A stretch of 64,000 bases of DNA from Argyresthia goedartella (GCA_949825045.1 OX463806.1:43548208-43612207), one strand, 5' to 3'; shown: positions 31,263 to 43,589, numbered from the stretch's first letter. The notes: generated from the letters alone by a model not told the origin. Numbers and translations are program-made.

Positions 31263-33654
31263 ATATGTATGTATGTTTGTTTAAAACTGTCAAAATGTTT
31301 GTTTTGAAAAATCCAAATGTCACTTTACCGGTCTATCCATACAAAGGTCAAGGATCCTGAGGTATCAAAAGCACTGGGATATCATTCTTCTGATAGATAG
31401 TCCAGCCTTACAAAAGGATTTGCGTTATTAGAATTTATAATTCTTTTTCATTTCCTGTTTATATAAACGGGTTATGTTTGTTTAAACAAACAAAGTGTTT
31501 GTTTTGAATTATTTGTCAATATTCTGTGTGACCTGTTTCTATACGTACCACGTAGTTCATCCTCCTCCTAAGAGATATAGTTTTACTGGCCTCATGGAGA
31601 TCACGTTAATATGAATTCAAAAATTTCAATATGAATCTTGGGATCTACCCTAGCCTTCCTAACAAATCTAGATTCGATTTAGGTCAGTCTACTTCAAGTC
31701 ACAAAGTGAGAAGTACTAGGAGGCCAGGAAACTTTGAAGATCTCTGCTGTGGAACTTTTCTGTCGTAGATTTTTTTTAAAACTCTGCTGAAACCTTTGGC
31801 CGCCGCTGCGCGTCGTAGCCGCCAGAGTCTACTGCCAGTTACCGTTACTCGCCTACTTCCTCTGACCGGCACGCAAGACGGCCACTGCTGCTGCTTCTCG
31901 CTTGCAGCGCCAACTCTACAGCGCTCGAAGAGCCTCCCCCAGAACTCTTTATTAATCTGTGCCCAGGGTCAGGTTATTTAGGGTCGTATATAGTATTAAG
32001 GTAGGTTAGATAGGAAAGGTTTTTATAAAATAAATATAATTCACTACTCCTCTTTAATTTCTTTCAGGAACTATATTCTAAATTTAAAACTTTTTACATT
32101 TCCAGGCTTCCGTTTCACGGGGTTATTCCTATCAACCCCTGTAATCACAGAACCACCGCCCAAATGTATCGATACAATAGAGAATATCGATGTAATTTTT
32201 TCCATTTATATTTACTATTAACATCCTCATATACTTCTATATCAAATAATTATTTTAACTATTAGAATCACGGAGTAAAATTTAGCGACTACAATGCCGC
32301 CATTTATCGCGGCGGCGGCGGAGGACGTAACATTCCACGCCACCTGCCATCTGCCACACTCCATATTTGTTTTGTTTATTACCGGTGCCGATTAGAAGCT
32401 AAAAAACCTTGTAGGTATTGCATCATGCCAAAGAAAGCACACAATGAGAAGTGCACTAGATAAAGTGATTTTTCAAGTTCAAAGAGTACAGAAAATAATA
32501 ATAATATCAACTGTGTAAAATAATGGGAAGTGACGAAGTATCGCCAGCATAATGTTTGTTGATAACAAACCAACTTTTCAGGATTTAGCTTAGCAGGAAA
32601 CTAGGGGTTTACTACGTCATAAATTTTAAATTTTTAAAAAATTTAAAATGTATGACGAGTAAACCGCTAGTTTGCGACTCAGACTGTACTAATAAAAAGT
32701 TGATTAAGAGCAGTTCCACCTGTGTTTCAATTCTACAGACAACAGTTCAATCTAGTGCTTTTGGCGGTACCTCATTTCTGTGTGTCTGTTCCTCTTGAAC
32801 GACCTGTGTCATCTGAATAATAGGATCAGTCGGTGGTCAATACTACGATATCAGCTGTTAAGCTAATTGTGAGATACCTCTCATCATCGATGAGACGGCA
32901 CTAGTCTACACCGGGAGCGCGTCATCACGCTGCTCGAGCTCAATTGTACGAAAACTTCCAACGAGTTCTTCGAGGCTTGTCGTCATCGACAGCGCTACGA
33001 CCGGTGACTGTGCTACGAAGCCTACGAATAATTAGTTTTAGTAATTTATTAATTATTTATTAAGTATAATTGATTGGTTATTTATTTTACATAAGTAGGT
33101 AATAATGTATATATTTTTTTTATTTTACATTTTGTATATGTCATCGACCAAGTGATAAATCCGGGCATTATGAACAATGCCCGGACATTAGGAATAATGA
33201 CAATCTACTTTGGGCAAAGTGAATAATTATAACTTGAACTTCCTTATTTATCACTTTGCCCAGACATTGTGAATATTGCCTCGTGGGTTTCGGGTAATGT
33301 GATAACACAGATACTAGCAGTGAAAGCACTGCGGTAGCTTAGGTGAAGAGTAAAGGGGGTGAGCGAAGCCCCCTCTATCCTTCGTGTTAGGTTGAACATG
33401 TAAGAACAACAATATTATCATAGGGCAGCAGGGTACCAATGAAAAGGGTAAATTTTTGAATCGATATAGCTAAGGAGGGGTGTGGGGGGATAGGGGGGGG
33501 GTCCCCCTACACCCCCCCCCATATAGTTTTTAAAGTGCGGAAATGTATACTTTTTGAGATATGATTTTTTAAAGTTTTGAGGTTAGATTCATCTGATTTG
33601 ATAGGAAAATGAAGAAAAACACCATATTTATGACACCAATCTATTCAATTTTAT
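31263..33654. other. Intergenic; small hairpins
   Basis: No gene recognised. A foldback element lies at 32598-32673 (about 33-bp arms, few mismatches). A C/G-run inverted repeat lies near 33480-33525 (ggggatagggggggg / cccccctacacccccc). Gene-like GC-rich stretches near 31795-31930 and 32300-32350 have no recognisable product. Confidence 0.35.
32598..32673. mobile_element. 76-bp foldback element
   Basis: aaactaggggtttactacgt at the left is mirrored by gagtaaaccgctagttt at the right, with an AT-only centre. It has the size and shape of a minimal foldback MITE. Confidence 0.65.
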
Positions 33655-34003
33655 AGACCTATCCTTAGTATTTACACAGGAAGTGACCTAAAACAAACAT
33701 TTCGGTTTAGTGAAACTAGATGGGGTCGCCTCGCTCCGCTCCGCTTCACTCGGCTCCGGGTCGTTCATAACGTTGTGACCTAACACAACCTATCTTTAGT
33801 ATTTACACAGAAAGTGACCTAAAACAAACATTTCGGTTTAGTGAAACTAGATGGGGTCGCCTCGCTCCGCTCCGCTTCACTCGGCTCCGGGTCGTTCATA
33901 ACGTTGTGACCTCACACAACCTATCTTTAGTATTTACACAGAAAGTGACCTAAAACAAACATTTCGGTTTAGTGAAACTAGATGGGGTCGCCTCGCTCCT
34001 CTA
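33655..34003 (+). repeat. 131-bp tandem repeat, about 2.7 copies
   Basis: tatc(c/t)ttagtatttacaca begins copies at about 33660, 33791 and 33922, an exact 131-bp step. Copies are nearly identical and contain ctcgctccgctccgcttcac. The third copy breaks off at about 34003. Confidence 0.9.
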
Positions 34004-34429
34004 TTCAGAAATAACACGGAAAAGTACATTCGCGTAGCTACGAGAGAAACGGAATGAAGATGCATCATTTTTCGACCACAGACGAACATTAATTTTGTCT
34101 GTGAATTGTACTATTTTTGTCTGTGAATGGTACTTTTGCGTTTCGTTTCGGCGATTTTCGTAGTAAAATGCATTTCGTTCACCAATCTTCAATGTGGATT
34201 TCCAGAAAAACTATGCATTTCCGCGCAAAAAGAAAAGCACTTTGGTATGAAAAGCGAGTGCAAGCTATCCATTAAGCATATCATTTTATTCAAAAAAGCT
34301 ATATCGGTTTAAAAACCAACCCACTCGGTTTGCCCTTCTAACTTTTTCATTCACATGCTTAAGAGTCCCTTCCTTCGACTCGGAGGCAGTCGCTGACATT
34401 CAAAGTGAAAAAAAAAAACATTAACAATG
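34004..34429. other. Intergenic; no gene seen
   Basis: Short frames on both strands without family signal. The words gtctgtgaattgtact and gtctgtgaatggtact repeat once near 34095-34135. Confidence 0.35.
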
Positions 34430-36130
34430 TCAGAACACAGAGTACGCAAGGGTTGGTCACGTCAGATCCACGGCCCGGTATAGGGGCGTTTAGTCGTCGA
34501 TCCTTTTATAGGGCCTTGGAAACGAAGGTTTATCAAGGTTTATATGGGGACCTAGGCGGAGCGGTTAGGATTTTAATGTCTGACTGCTCAGTAGCTGACG
34601 ATAGTGAGGAGACATTGGAAGCCTTCCGCCTCAAACATCCCTCTCTGGATTGTTCTTTAGATTTCCCACCATAGCCGACCTCCTCTGACGAGTTCCTTTC
34701 TGTGGAAATGGCGGCCGTCTCCGGGGCTGTCGCATCATTCTCTAATGGTTCCGCGGCAAGAACGTTCTGCTCTGTACACAAATGTTATTACAGACCCAGT
34801 AACTTATTTTTAAGAGACAAGTTGGTGGAGTCTCAGGTGGGGGCGCAGCAAGGTGATAGAATATAATAGTATAGGACTTTATTGCATTGAAAACAAATCT
34901 TATGGGCTACGCCTACATCCCCAAAACCAATTGTAAGTATGGTTTGTCTGTGGGTCGGGAGGCGCCATTAGGTTTACATATCTAAGAAGGAACAAGTATT
35001 GTTGAGTTGTTGACACAGAAAGTTCGAATACAATTATGATGACATATAAAATGTAAGCAGGTAAGTAGCTAATTAGAAACTTCTATGTTTTATAGTAATA
35101 AAAATACATTGATGATTTATGTAGGCAATTAGGTACTTATGATAATATCCAGAAGGTTTATACATGACTGAAAATTTATTTCTGTTCTTCTCAAGTCTAA
35201 TATGAGATGGCATTTCATTCAATAATCTAGGAATCTGTCTTTTTCGCATTCTACCGTCAAGTAGTTATTTACTTTTGTAGTTTCAAATGTTCCTTGAGCT
35301 ACAGATCTTGTATTGAGACCGTGCTGCATGGGTATTTTATGGTTCTGACTGCCATGGTTGCTGACTGTGTTTATATTTTAACGATGCTGGAAGGATATTG
35401 CATATCTTAAACAGCTTTCTATAGTCATGATTTAGTTTGGCTTTAGTTTTTTGTTTAGTAGTTTTAAGAATCAAATTTGTAAAGTTTCAATTTTGTCCAT
35501 ATGAGTTTTGAAAGTCGAATCATAGCACTCAATTCAATAACTAACAATGGAATCAACCAATGAAAGATAAATAGTTTCAACATAAATTTAGGAACTTTAT
35601 ATCGAAGTTGATTAAATTTACATAACAATATATTAAGCTTGCCTATACAATGTAATCTACATGATTTATCCAACCCATATTTTCATCGATACACAGGCCT
35701 AGGTATTTTACTTGTGGTACTTTTTTAATAGTATGACAATTGCAATTGAAAAAATTATTATGAATACAAGAGAAGTCATGTGCGACCAATCCGCATGACA
35801 CCTTAGGGCTACATGAGTAAGGAGACTGAATAACAACTAGGTTCGTTTTAACTGAATTGATTACAATACCATCGTCATGCGCCCATCGAGTGATATTGTC
35901 GATATCCTCCTGCACGAAACTCGAGACCCCGTCCGATCCTTTGGGACCTTCAATATATATTTCGCCTTGCAATTCAGAATTTAGTGTCACCTCTAAACGT
36001 ATGGTATTTGGATCACGGTAACATCGGAGGCAGCCCCGAAGTGGTGATCGAGGATCTGAGAGCACTTGTCGAGGGGCTAGCGAGATTGGAGCTGGAAGTG
36101 AATCCACAGAAATGCAAATTATACCCCTGT
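34430..36130 (+). mobile_element. LINE RT remnant split by a later insertion
   Basis: The left part (34430-34861) reads on + as LYGDLGGAVRILMSDCSVAD, AFRLKHPS and then FLRDKLVESQVGAQQGD. The right part (about 35990-36130) resumes as SPLNVWYLDHGNIGG and LARLELEVNPQKCKLYPCSG. These are consecutive RT blocks of one LINE type: the QxGxQQGD block, then the catalytic YLDD, here YLDH. Between them lies a - strand LINE (34862-35990). About 25 codons between the blocks are missing. Stops show that the copy is dead. Confidence 0.6.
34862..35990 (-). mobile_element. Jockey-superfamily LINE ORF2 C-terminal copy inserted in another LINE
   Basis: On the - strand from about 35990: EDIDNITRWAHDDGIVINSV, LVAHDFSCIHNNFF, VPQVKYLGLCIDENMGW, then (other frame) GKLNILLCKFNQLRYKVPKF and KAKLNHDYRKLFKICNILP, ending near 35130. 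This is the RT thumb and C-terminal tail of a Jockey/CR1-group element, 5' truncated and carrying several frameshifts. The 3' UTR runs to 34862. Confidence 0.6.
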
Positions 36131-37499
36131 TCCGGCCAGCTCTCCAGCAAGCTTTTATATTATAATAAATTGTGTGATGAAATTAATTGATGGGTTTGAT
36201 TAAATTTAAAGTTTATATTTCATTTAAAGCGTCATTGTTGACTGAGCGTTTTCCCGTTAATTTAGACAGTCTAGTTCTTCAATAAGGAGTCCTTCTTGTG
36301 ATTTGACTCTTAAGAACTGAACAAGGGCCAATGGCATTGAGAATAAGACAAAGAAAACAAATACCCGTCGCATCGCGTCGAAGCAGACTGACGCATGCTC
36401 CCGCGCAGAGCCCCGCGGGGCAGCCCGAGCTCCGAGACCGAGAAAATTATAGAAAACATTACTAAACTCCTGTAATAATAACATTAAAAATAAAATAAAA
36501 CAACCAAAAATTTCCCTTTTTTTACCTATTTTTGCGTGTAAGTTTCATATAGGAAACTGAATTCGTCTCCGAGCGCTTGTTCATTTAGTTGAATAATAAT
36601 GCTTTGCGAAAAATATTTTTAAGTATTAAATATAACAGATATCCAGTAATTTTAAAAGTCCATTCTTATCTCTAATAGACCTTTTATAACAGATATTTAT
36701 TCTACATTTATATGTTCTCTAGTTTAGCCTAGAAATGAATCTAAAGATGCATTTCTCTGTTCGCGCCCCCTGGCGCTGGCCATATTTAATCCCTTAAGGC
36801 CCAGTTCTGGCTGTTGAGGTGAGGGGCGCCGCATTCGCCCTTCGTCTTCTGGAGGGGTAGACGAACTAGCGGGGTAGCGGGCGGCGCGGTATAGCATCGG
36901 GCCGCCCGGATACTTTAAAAATTAGCCGTGTTACCACAAAAAGTATTGAACAGCGTTTAACCTCAAAACAAATGTCAATTCCCATACACTTTTGTATTTA
37001 AACATGTGTTGAACAGTGGTTTCTTTTTTTGTGGTAAGGCCCTAGGTGTTTTTTCGAATTTACTGAAAAACGGAAATAAGCTTAGTGATAAAATTTAAGG
37101 ATTAATACGGAGCTCTAAAACAGGTAAATTTATGTATAAAAATAATGAGAAAAATCAGTAATTTTACATTAAAATTATTGAATCTCCTTTTAAATATAGA
37201 CTATGTTCAGGATTTTTTACGATCGAGACAAATTAGTCCAATCTCGTAACGACATAGTATTTAAAATAGATTATCTCTTTGTGAATAACATATAATTTTT
37301 TTAACCCATTTTTTTTTTTTTGCCAAAGCTCTCTTCAGTGGTTTTGTGTGATCTTGGGCCTTAAAATATGAAGAGCAATTGTTGGAGATATTAGATGATG
37401 AAATCGGGTGATAATTAGGAAAATTGGTATTCCGTGCCACAACAACACAACGCTGTGAGGGATTACAGAAGCTCTGAAGACGTCACTTTAAAAAATCTA
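36131..37499. other. Intergenic; one signal-peptide-like frame
   Basis: A - strand frame contains MRRVFVFFVLFSMPLALVQF (from about 36370), which looks like a signal peptide or membrane segment, and closes 19 codons later. Its upstream sequence is GC-rich. No splice sites or family support it as a gene. The rest is AT-rich without features. Confidence 0.25.
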
Positions 37500-38040
37500 A
37501 TCTAGGAGCAGAGTACCTTCTTGTCAAGATGAATCAATCGAGCTCAAACTCGATAGTGTTGCGTCGTTTTGTTACCATGGCCACCTTCTGGCTCCATCGT
37601 CGGATCAGCTGATATTCATGGCATGGAGCTCCATGTCATGAAAATATTGTATAGGACCAAAGAACATGTCAAGACGAATCAAACGCGTCCAAAATCCATA
37701 GGGTTGGGTCGTTTTGTTACAGATTTCCCATGCCCACCTTCCGGCTCCATAATCAGATCAGCTCCATGTCATAAAAATTATAGATAGGACATAGATAGGA
37801 CCAAAGGACATGTCAAGACGAATATAACGTGCCCAAACTGATAGGGTTGCGTCGTTTTGTTATAGAGCTCCTATGGCCACCTTCCGCTCCATGTTATCAA
37901 ATTGTATTTAATTTACATATGCATGTAAAATTTCAGCTCAATCGGAATCCGGAAAGTGGGTCAAATTTGACCTGAAATATTTGACCCGAACATACGACAT
38001 ACATACATGAATACATACAACAGACATTGCAAGTTAAATA
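37500..38040 (+). repeat. Lepidopteran tandem-type interspersed repeat
   Basis: gttg(c/g)gtcgttttgtta occurs at about 37558, 37703 and 37845, each followed by ggccaccttc(t/c)ggctcc or a close variant. The units are therefore about 140-145 bp, three copies. The last is followed by a tail (aatttcagctcaatcgg, gacatacatacat, aaataaaagttgttaaaa). I recognise this structure from many lepidopteran genomes. Confidence 0.75.
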
Positions 38041-38207
38041 AAAGTTGTTAAAAGGAAATTTCCCTTTCAAGTGCTGATTCTTGGCTGAATCTCGCAAAAG
38101 GAATCTCCATTACCGTCTCCTTTGCTTCGGAAATACGTCCACCAGAGAAGGTAGTACCAAGAAACTCTTCGGGAATGTATTTTTAATTTTATTTTCACCT
38201 ATATTTT

Positions 38208-38645
38208 TAGGGTTCCGTACCCAACGGGTAAGAACGGAACCCTATTACTAAGACTTCGCTGTCCGTCCGTCCGTCCGTCCGTCCATCCGTCCGTCCGTCC
38301 GTCTGTCACCAGGCTGTATCTCAAGAACCTAGCTAGCTAGAGAGTTGAAATTTTCACAGATTATGTATTTCGGTTGCCGCTATAACAACAAATACTAAAA
38401 AACAGGATAAAAGAAATATTTAAGGGTGCTCCCATACAACAATTCTTTCAATACCACATACAAACTTATGGATGCACCTGGTTACGTACATGGAGTGTAA
38501 AAGTAACCGCACCAATAACTTTGTAAACAATATTTTGCTGTGTAAAATCCAAACTATTCACTCCACACCATCGCTTCCATTGAACGGTGGTACGGAACCC
38601 TTCGTGCGCGATTTAGAGTCGCACTTGACCGTTTTTTTTAAGCTG
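38208..38645 (+). repeat. GGGTTCCGTACCC interspersed repeat with (CCGT)n
   Basis: It begins agggttccgtacccaacggg, contains a CCGT microsatellite (38261-38300), caccaggctgtatctca and tgccgctataacaacaaata, and ends tacggaacccttcgtgcgcg...gaccgttttttt. This is a very common lepidopteran element. Opposite-orientation relatives are at 10585-10800 and about 43590-44515. Confidence 0.8.
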
Positions 38646-39347
38646 TTGTCAGGTTCCACTACATAAGTAAAAAAGGAAAAGTTTTACGTATTGTTGAACA
38701 CAATTTATTATTCAAATTGATGCCATTTTTTGAAAAGGAGAGTGAAAATAAATTATCTCCAAAGTATGTAGGTGCTAACTCGCCTTCATGTAAATACTCA
38801 GGAAGCGGACTCTTTAGTTTAGACTTATAACTAACTTATCCCTAGGGGGTATAGCAAAGATTAAGGTATACATAGAGGGTATTTGTACATACATATTTAC
38901 ATAGCAATACCTATACACTATTTACCTTCGTCGTGAACAGAATGATGATTTTGATCAAACAATACAATTAACCAGCTCCATCCACATAACCCGTTCTCTG
39001 TGCGTCCGTCTGCTCATATACCGTCTGGCGGGCAATAACACGTGAATAGGAGAACAATTAAATTTTCTACATGCATGAGACTAGACTAGATGGTTTCATT
39101 TTATTTTATGTGCGAGTCCGATTCTAATTTAACCGATTTTATGTCTAACCTGGTGTCACCGGCAATCCACTGTGTATTATGGTCACAAATGGTTAAGTGC
39201 CAACATACAAGAAAAAAAATAAAAACCAATGGGAATACCCTTTAAAGTTTATAAAAGCGTATACTTAGTTGTTTTTTGTTATAACGGCAAAAGAACTATA
39301 AACCCTCGAAAAATATCTACTCTTCACCTGTTACGGTTAATGATGTA
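38646..39347. other. Intergenic; no gene seen
   Basis: AT-rich sequence with no credible coding frame. Confidence 0.4.
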
Positions 39348-39888
39348 TATGTCGCAGTTAGTTGGTTAAATCAGACACTTAACTAGCTCTCTAGACCGTT
39401 AATTAAATAAGGATGTTTAACTAAGTCACTAAAAATCCGTCAGACAAGTGAGTGATCGAAATGTTTAACGAGTTGTCTAAACGTTCCTAGGCAACAAGAC
39501 ATATAAAATATAAATATTTTTTTATGTGTACTTAAGTTTATGTTTTAAGTATTTTTGTTGTTCTTACATGTTCACAATTCAATTCAATTCAAATTTATTT
39601 AGTGCACAGAACATTAGAACAACAATCAACAACAACCAATCAACAACAACCTAACATGAAGGATAAAGGTACCGCTACCACAATGTTTTACCCTGATATA
39701 AGCTGTACAAATCAGCTTTTGTCGTGACGCCATCTTATTTTCCAACACGCCGGCTTTCGGTAAGAAAGATTGTTAAACGTTTTACACGATGCATTATTTA
39801 AATCAAAATGCTACTTGATTAAACGTCGGTATTCAACGATCTAGAGAGTTAGTTAAATGTCTGATTTAACCAACCAACTGCGACATAT
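39348..39888. mobile_element. MITE with about 50-bp terminal inverted repeats
   Basis: tatgtcgcagttagttggtt (39348 on, through about 39398) is mirrored at about 39839-39888 with four or five mismatches. The outer flanks are TA-rich, as for Tc1/mariner-like elements. A retroposon 3' end (caattcaattcaaatttatt, about 39575-39700, - strand) lies inside it. No transposase. Confidence 0.7.
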
Positions 39889-40490
39889 ATAAAGCCCACC
39901 GAAAGACAGACGGACGTATGATTCAGATTCAGTTTTTTTTTATTGAATATAAATAAATAAATTATCTTATTCGACGTCAAAATGATACTTACTTATAACT
40001 ACAAGTAAAATTTTTTATATAAAAAAAGACTACACCGTTTCGCGAGGTGGCCCTCGGGGTTAAGAGAAACGGCATGAAACGGCCCCATACCTTCTTTTTT
40101 AAAAAGTGAATTCACAACAGGTACTGGTTTCGGTCTAAAGAAATTTGCCGGCGAGTGATATACTTGATCCATCGCCCCTCGTCGAATTTCTGTGCGCTGA
40201 GATGGTATGGACCTTGCAGTTTTGTCATCTAAGTATTCCTTAATACTATAATAGGACTTTCATAACAGATCATTTTTAGCATAGTTTTTTAACCTCTTTT
40301 CAGGAAGGATCAATAATGGGCATGATGACAGCATAAACAAATAACAGAAATAATGATTTTAATTAGACGAATATGTTCCTAGAATTATAAAAAACCTAAA
40401 ATTTTTCATAATTCACGTGAGATTATTAAGTTTTTGAATAAAATAAAAACGAAAATTATCGGAATCGGCCATGATCAATGAAACACCAAT
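39889..40490. other. Intergenic; no gene seen
   Basis: No recognisable frame or repeat, apart from an A/T-rich centre near 39940-40040. Confidence 0.4.
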
Positions 40491-40661
40491 CACAGCGCAT
40501 GATGTCACTGCATAGTAATCGCGCGAAACGCGTAATTGACAGTTAAGATTCTGCTAGAGCTTGGTCACAACTGTGATTTCGCCTTTAGCTATTTCTTTGT
40601 CTAGTGGTACCTACAACTTATTACTTTTGTGATAATAAAAGCAAAAAAAATATTGTCAACC

Positions 40662-40789
40662 ATGGATCCTGGCTTTCTTAAGAGAAATAGTTCCAATTTG
40701 CCGAGAATTGATTTGTTGATGGCGGCAGAGTTTCTTGCATCGAATAAAGGTTTTTGCTCATTGGAATTTTGAAACATGAAAACTTCTTT
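40662..40789 (+). pseudogene. First exon of a YqaJ-nuclease-associated protein, fragment
   Basis: ATG at 40662 opens MDPGFLKRNSSNLPRIDLLM, an N-terminus I recall from arthropod proteins with a C-terminal YqaJ-like nuclease domain. A TGA at 40770 interrupts the frame where an Arg codon would be one change away. The sequence then runs into a good 5' splice site (TTT|GTAAGT at 40790). Nothing like the nuclease follows. Recognition is from memory. Confidence 0.45.
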
Positions 40790-41114
40790 GTAAGTATTAA
40801 CAATTTTTTAACTATTTAACTTACAGGAGCCGTTGTTATCACTTACTTTGGTGATTTTTGAGGTTAGGTAACATCACGATCATTGGTCTTCTATGACACA
40901 AGCTAATAATTTATTACCGCTTTTATTACTCTATTTATTTACATTGCACCGTAGCATGTGTCCAGCCTGATTCGGATAATGTACTGCGCATAATCTCAAT
41001 ATAATATTTTTATTATGATGAAGATGGAGATTAGCATGCGTTGAGGTTATACTCACAAAAGGAAGACAAATAAAGAGTCATATGACGAAGTTTTAGCTAT
41101 GACTCATAAATACT

Positions 41115-41405
41115 TTAAACTTACGTCAAAATGGTCTTCACAGAAATACATTGGCGTATCTATTGAAAGACCTGCCGGGTTGCGCCGTGAGAGCATGAGC
41201 CACTAAACTTAACTCGTAGGTATTGTTTTCTTATTTGGTACGTAAAAAAATAGTTTGTTGGGTGTTTTGAAAGATGTGTGTTAGTACACTCGGGGACCGC
41301 ACAGCACTTGTACACTTTGTAATTCATTATACTAGATAAAAAACTGATCATGCAATAATGTTGAATCTCTGCATTGTTGATTGATTTGTAATAGAAATGA
41401 ATCAA
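41115..41405 (-). pseudogene. THAP zinc-finger exon, fragment
   Basis: The - strand frame reads MNYKVYKCCAVPECTN, the first Cys pair of a THAP (C2CH) domain, then KHPTNYFFTY. After a frame change it reads MYFCEDHFD near 41125, which supplies the final Cys and His. A consensus splice donor (GTAAGT) follows at once. The spacing fits one THAP finger with a frameshift in its middle. THAP domains bind DNA and are typical of transposases. Confidence 0.6.
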
Positions 41406-41626
41406 ATGAACGAATGTTGTTTACTATGCAGTGACGTCACACTAGACGCCATGACACCTGGGAGCGTTTTGGCGCTAGAATTTAAATCAGATGGTAAAAT
41501 TCAATAATTTACTATAAAATCATAGTATTTTTGCTGAAATAATGTTAATTTCGTAATTAGTAGACACATTGTTACATTTTAGAGCACTATTTCAAAATTT
41601 GTCATGATGCCTATTGCTGTGGTATT

Positions 41627-41995
41627 TTATTGTAGAAGCGAATACAGTGCCCCATGAATGATGTGCCTAGGTACTTTACTTAGTCTAAATAATGGTAGTG
41701 CTAACCTATTTCTATTTCTAGTGTTAATTGTATGGCTATCACCTACAGTTTTAAATAAAGCTATGTTTTTTCTTACATGCATGATATTCTCGTATATATA
41801 TTGACAGGTAACCATAAGTATATATATTTTTTCTATTTTTCTCTTAATGATTCTCTAGCATCTAATTGGTATATCGCCCTGATCGCCATTTTTTGTAAGA
41901 CAAATATCGTATTTATGTCTGCTGCTCTCCCCCAGAGCAATATATTCCATAAGACATAATACTATGAAAATAGCTATAGTAAACGTATGGACGGA
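41627..41995 (-). mobile_element. Jockey-type LINE ORF2 C-terminal fragment
   Basis: On the - strand: GRAADINTIFVLQKMAIRAI, LDARESLREK, a stop, then YIYENIMHVRKNIALFKTV and RNRLALPLFRLSKV. These are consecutive blocks of the same Jockey family as 28265-29090. It is truncated at both ends. Confidence 0.65.
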
Positions 41996-42164
41996 CGGAC
42001 GCACTAATATCGGGTGCTTAGTACTAGATTCCCTTTTAATTAATATTTGATTATGGAAATAACCTAAGTATCAAATAATTTAAAACTACACACGCATAAA
42101 AACTGAACACAATAAAAAAATATACTAAACAAATAAACCGCCCCAGGACATGCCCATCATCATC

Positions 42165-42489
42165 ATCATTTCAGCCTGTTAACGTCCACTGCTGAACATA
42201 GGCCTCTCCAATCGCACCCCAGCGTGACCGGTCCGTAGCCACCTGCATCCAACGAGATCCAGCGATCCTCACCAGGTCGTCGGTCCATCTCGTAGGTGGC
42301 CGACCCACACTGCGCTTGCCAGTACGTGGTCTCCATTCAAGGACCTTTTTGCCCCATCGGCCATCCGATCTTCGCGCTATGTGGCCTGCCCATTGCCACT
42401 TCAGCTTGCTTATCCTACGGGCTATGTCAGCAACTTTGGTTCTTCTACGGATCTCCTCATTTCTGAAGGGTACCTTTGGGTCGGGCATG
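42165..42489 (-). mobile_element. RTE-type LINE ORF C-terminus
   Basis: The - strand frame ending at 42171 reads ARRISKLKWQWAGHIARRSD, RWGKKVLEWRPR, VGRPPTRWTDDLVRIAGSRW and GEAYVQQW. This is the conserved C-terminus of a very common lepidopteran RTE-type LINE. The frame is intact for 105 codons but 5' truncated at about 42489, exactly where an inverted duplication begins. Confidence 0.8.
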
Positions 42490-42521
42490 TCCTCATCTCA
42501 GGACATGCCCGACCCAAAGGT
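42472..42521. repeat. Perfect hairpin at the LINE truncation point
   Basis: 22-bp perfect arms (42472-42493 and 42500-42521, core gggtcgggcatgtcct) around a 6-base loop. The left arm is part of the LINE coding sequence; the right arm is an inverted copy of it. Confidence 0.9.
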
Positions 42522-42593
42522 TCCCATCACGCTGGCAGCATTACCGCGCTGCACGGCGAGAGAGATCCTTTGGATCAGGAACGCTCCGGAACG

Positions 42594-43105
<512 letters not shown>

Positions 43106-43589
43106 AACCCTTTTGACGCGCCTCGCTGGTGGTGTGGACAATGTGTTGCATTTGTAACTTCTTTGACTTTTAGAGTCACGATTTCTCATGAATGGTGAAT
43201 CGCCAGGGAAAATGTAGGTATAAGAAATATTTTTGTTGAGAATATTATGATTTTGACTTTTACTTCACCTGCTATAAGTATGATAAAGTTTACTGTTTAC
43301 CAGAGAAGTGTTAAAAAACGAGTTTATTATAAAAAATATGTCTGGCGGTTGCTATCTGTTTGAAACTTGGTCGCAAACTGACCAAAGCAGCCGCTAACTA
43401 TCATTTCTCAATGTTTTTAGGTTTTTGTTTTTTTAATGATAATATTTATTTATTTTTATTACTAGACCCATTACTCAACGTCTGCAAATATTAGTGATCC
43501 CATACGACGAATAGTCTCCTCAATTTCCTGGCGTAAAGTTGGGAACTCCACTTCGGCTGCCAACTAAAGGCCAACTACCATAGTGACCC
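43106..43589. other. Intergenic; no gene seen
   Basis: AT-rich, no recognisable frame. Confidence 0.4.

Larger units (their letters stand above)
40491..41445. mobile_element. Internally deleted ISL2EU-like DNA transposon (THAP + YqaJ-partner ends)
   Basis: The two ends share an inverted repeat: gatgtcactgcatagtaa at 40501-40518 and its near mirror ttactatgcagtgacgtc at 41421-41438. Just inside the left end is the start of a + strand gene like those encoding YqaJ-type exonucleases (40662-40789). Just inside the right end is a - strand THAP zinc-finger exon (41405-41115). ISL2EU transposons are known to carry both a THAP-bearing transposase and a YqaJ-like nuclease. Here both first exons are kept, pointing at each other, with only about 320 bp between their splice donors, so the catalytic parts are gone. 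The family name is inference. Confidence 0.5.

Noticed and set aside
36257..36484. A - strand frame with a signal-peptide-like MRRVFVFFVLFSMPLALVQF
   Set aside because: No splice sites, short remainder and no family; hydrophobic stretches are common by chance in AT-rich DNA.
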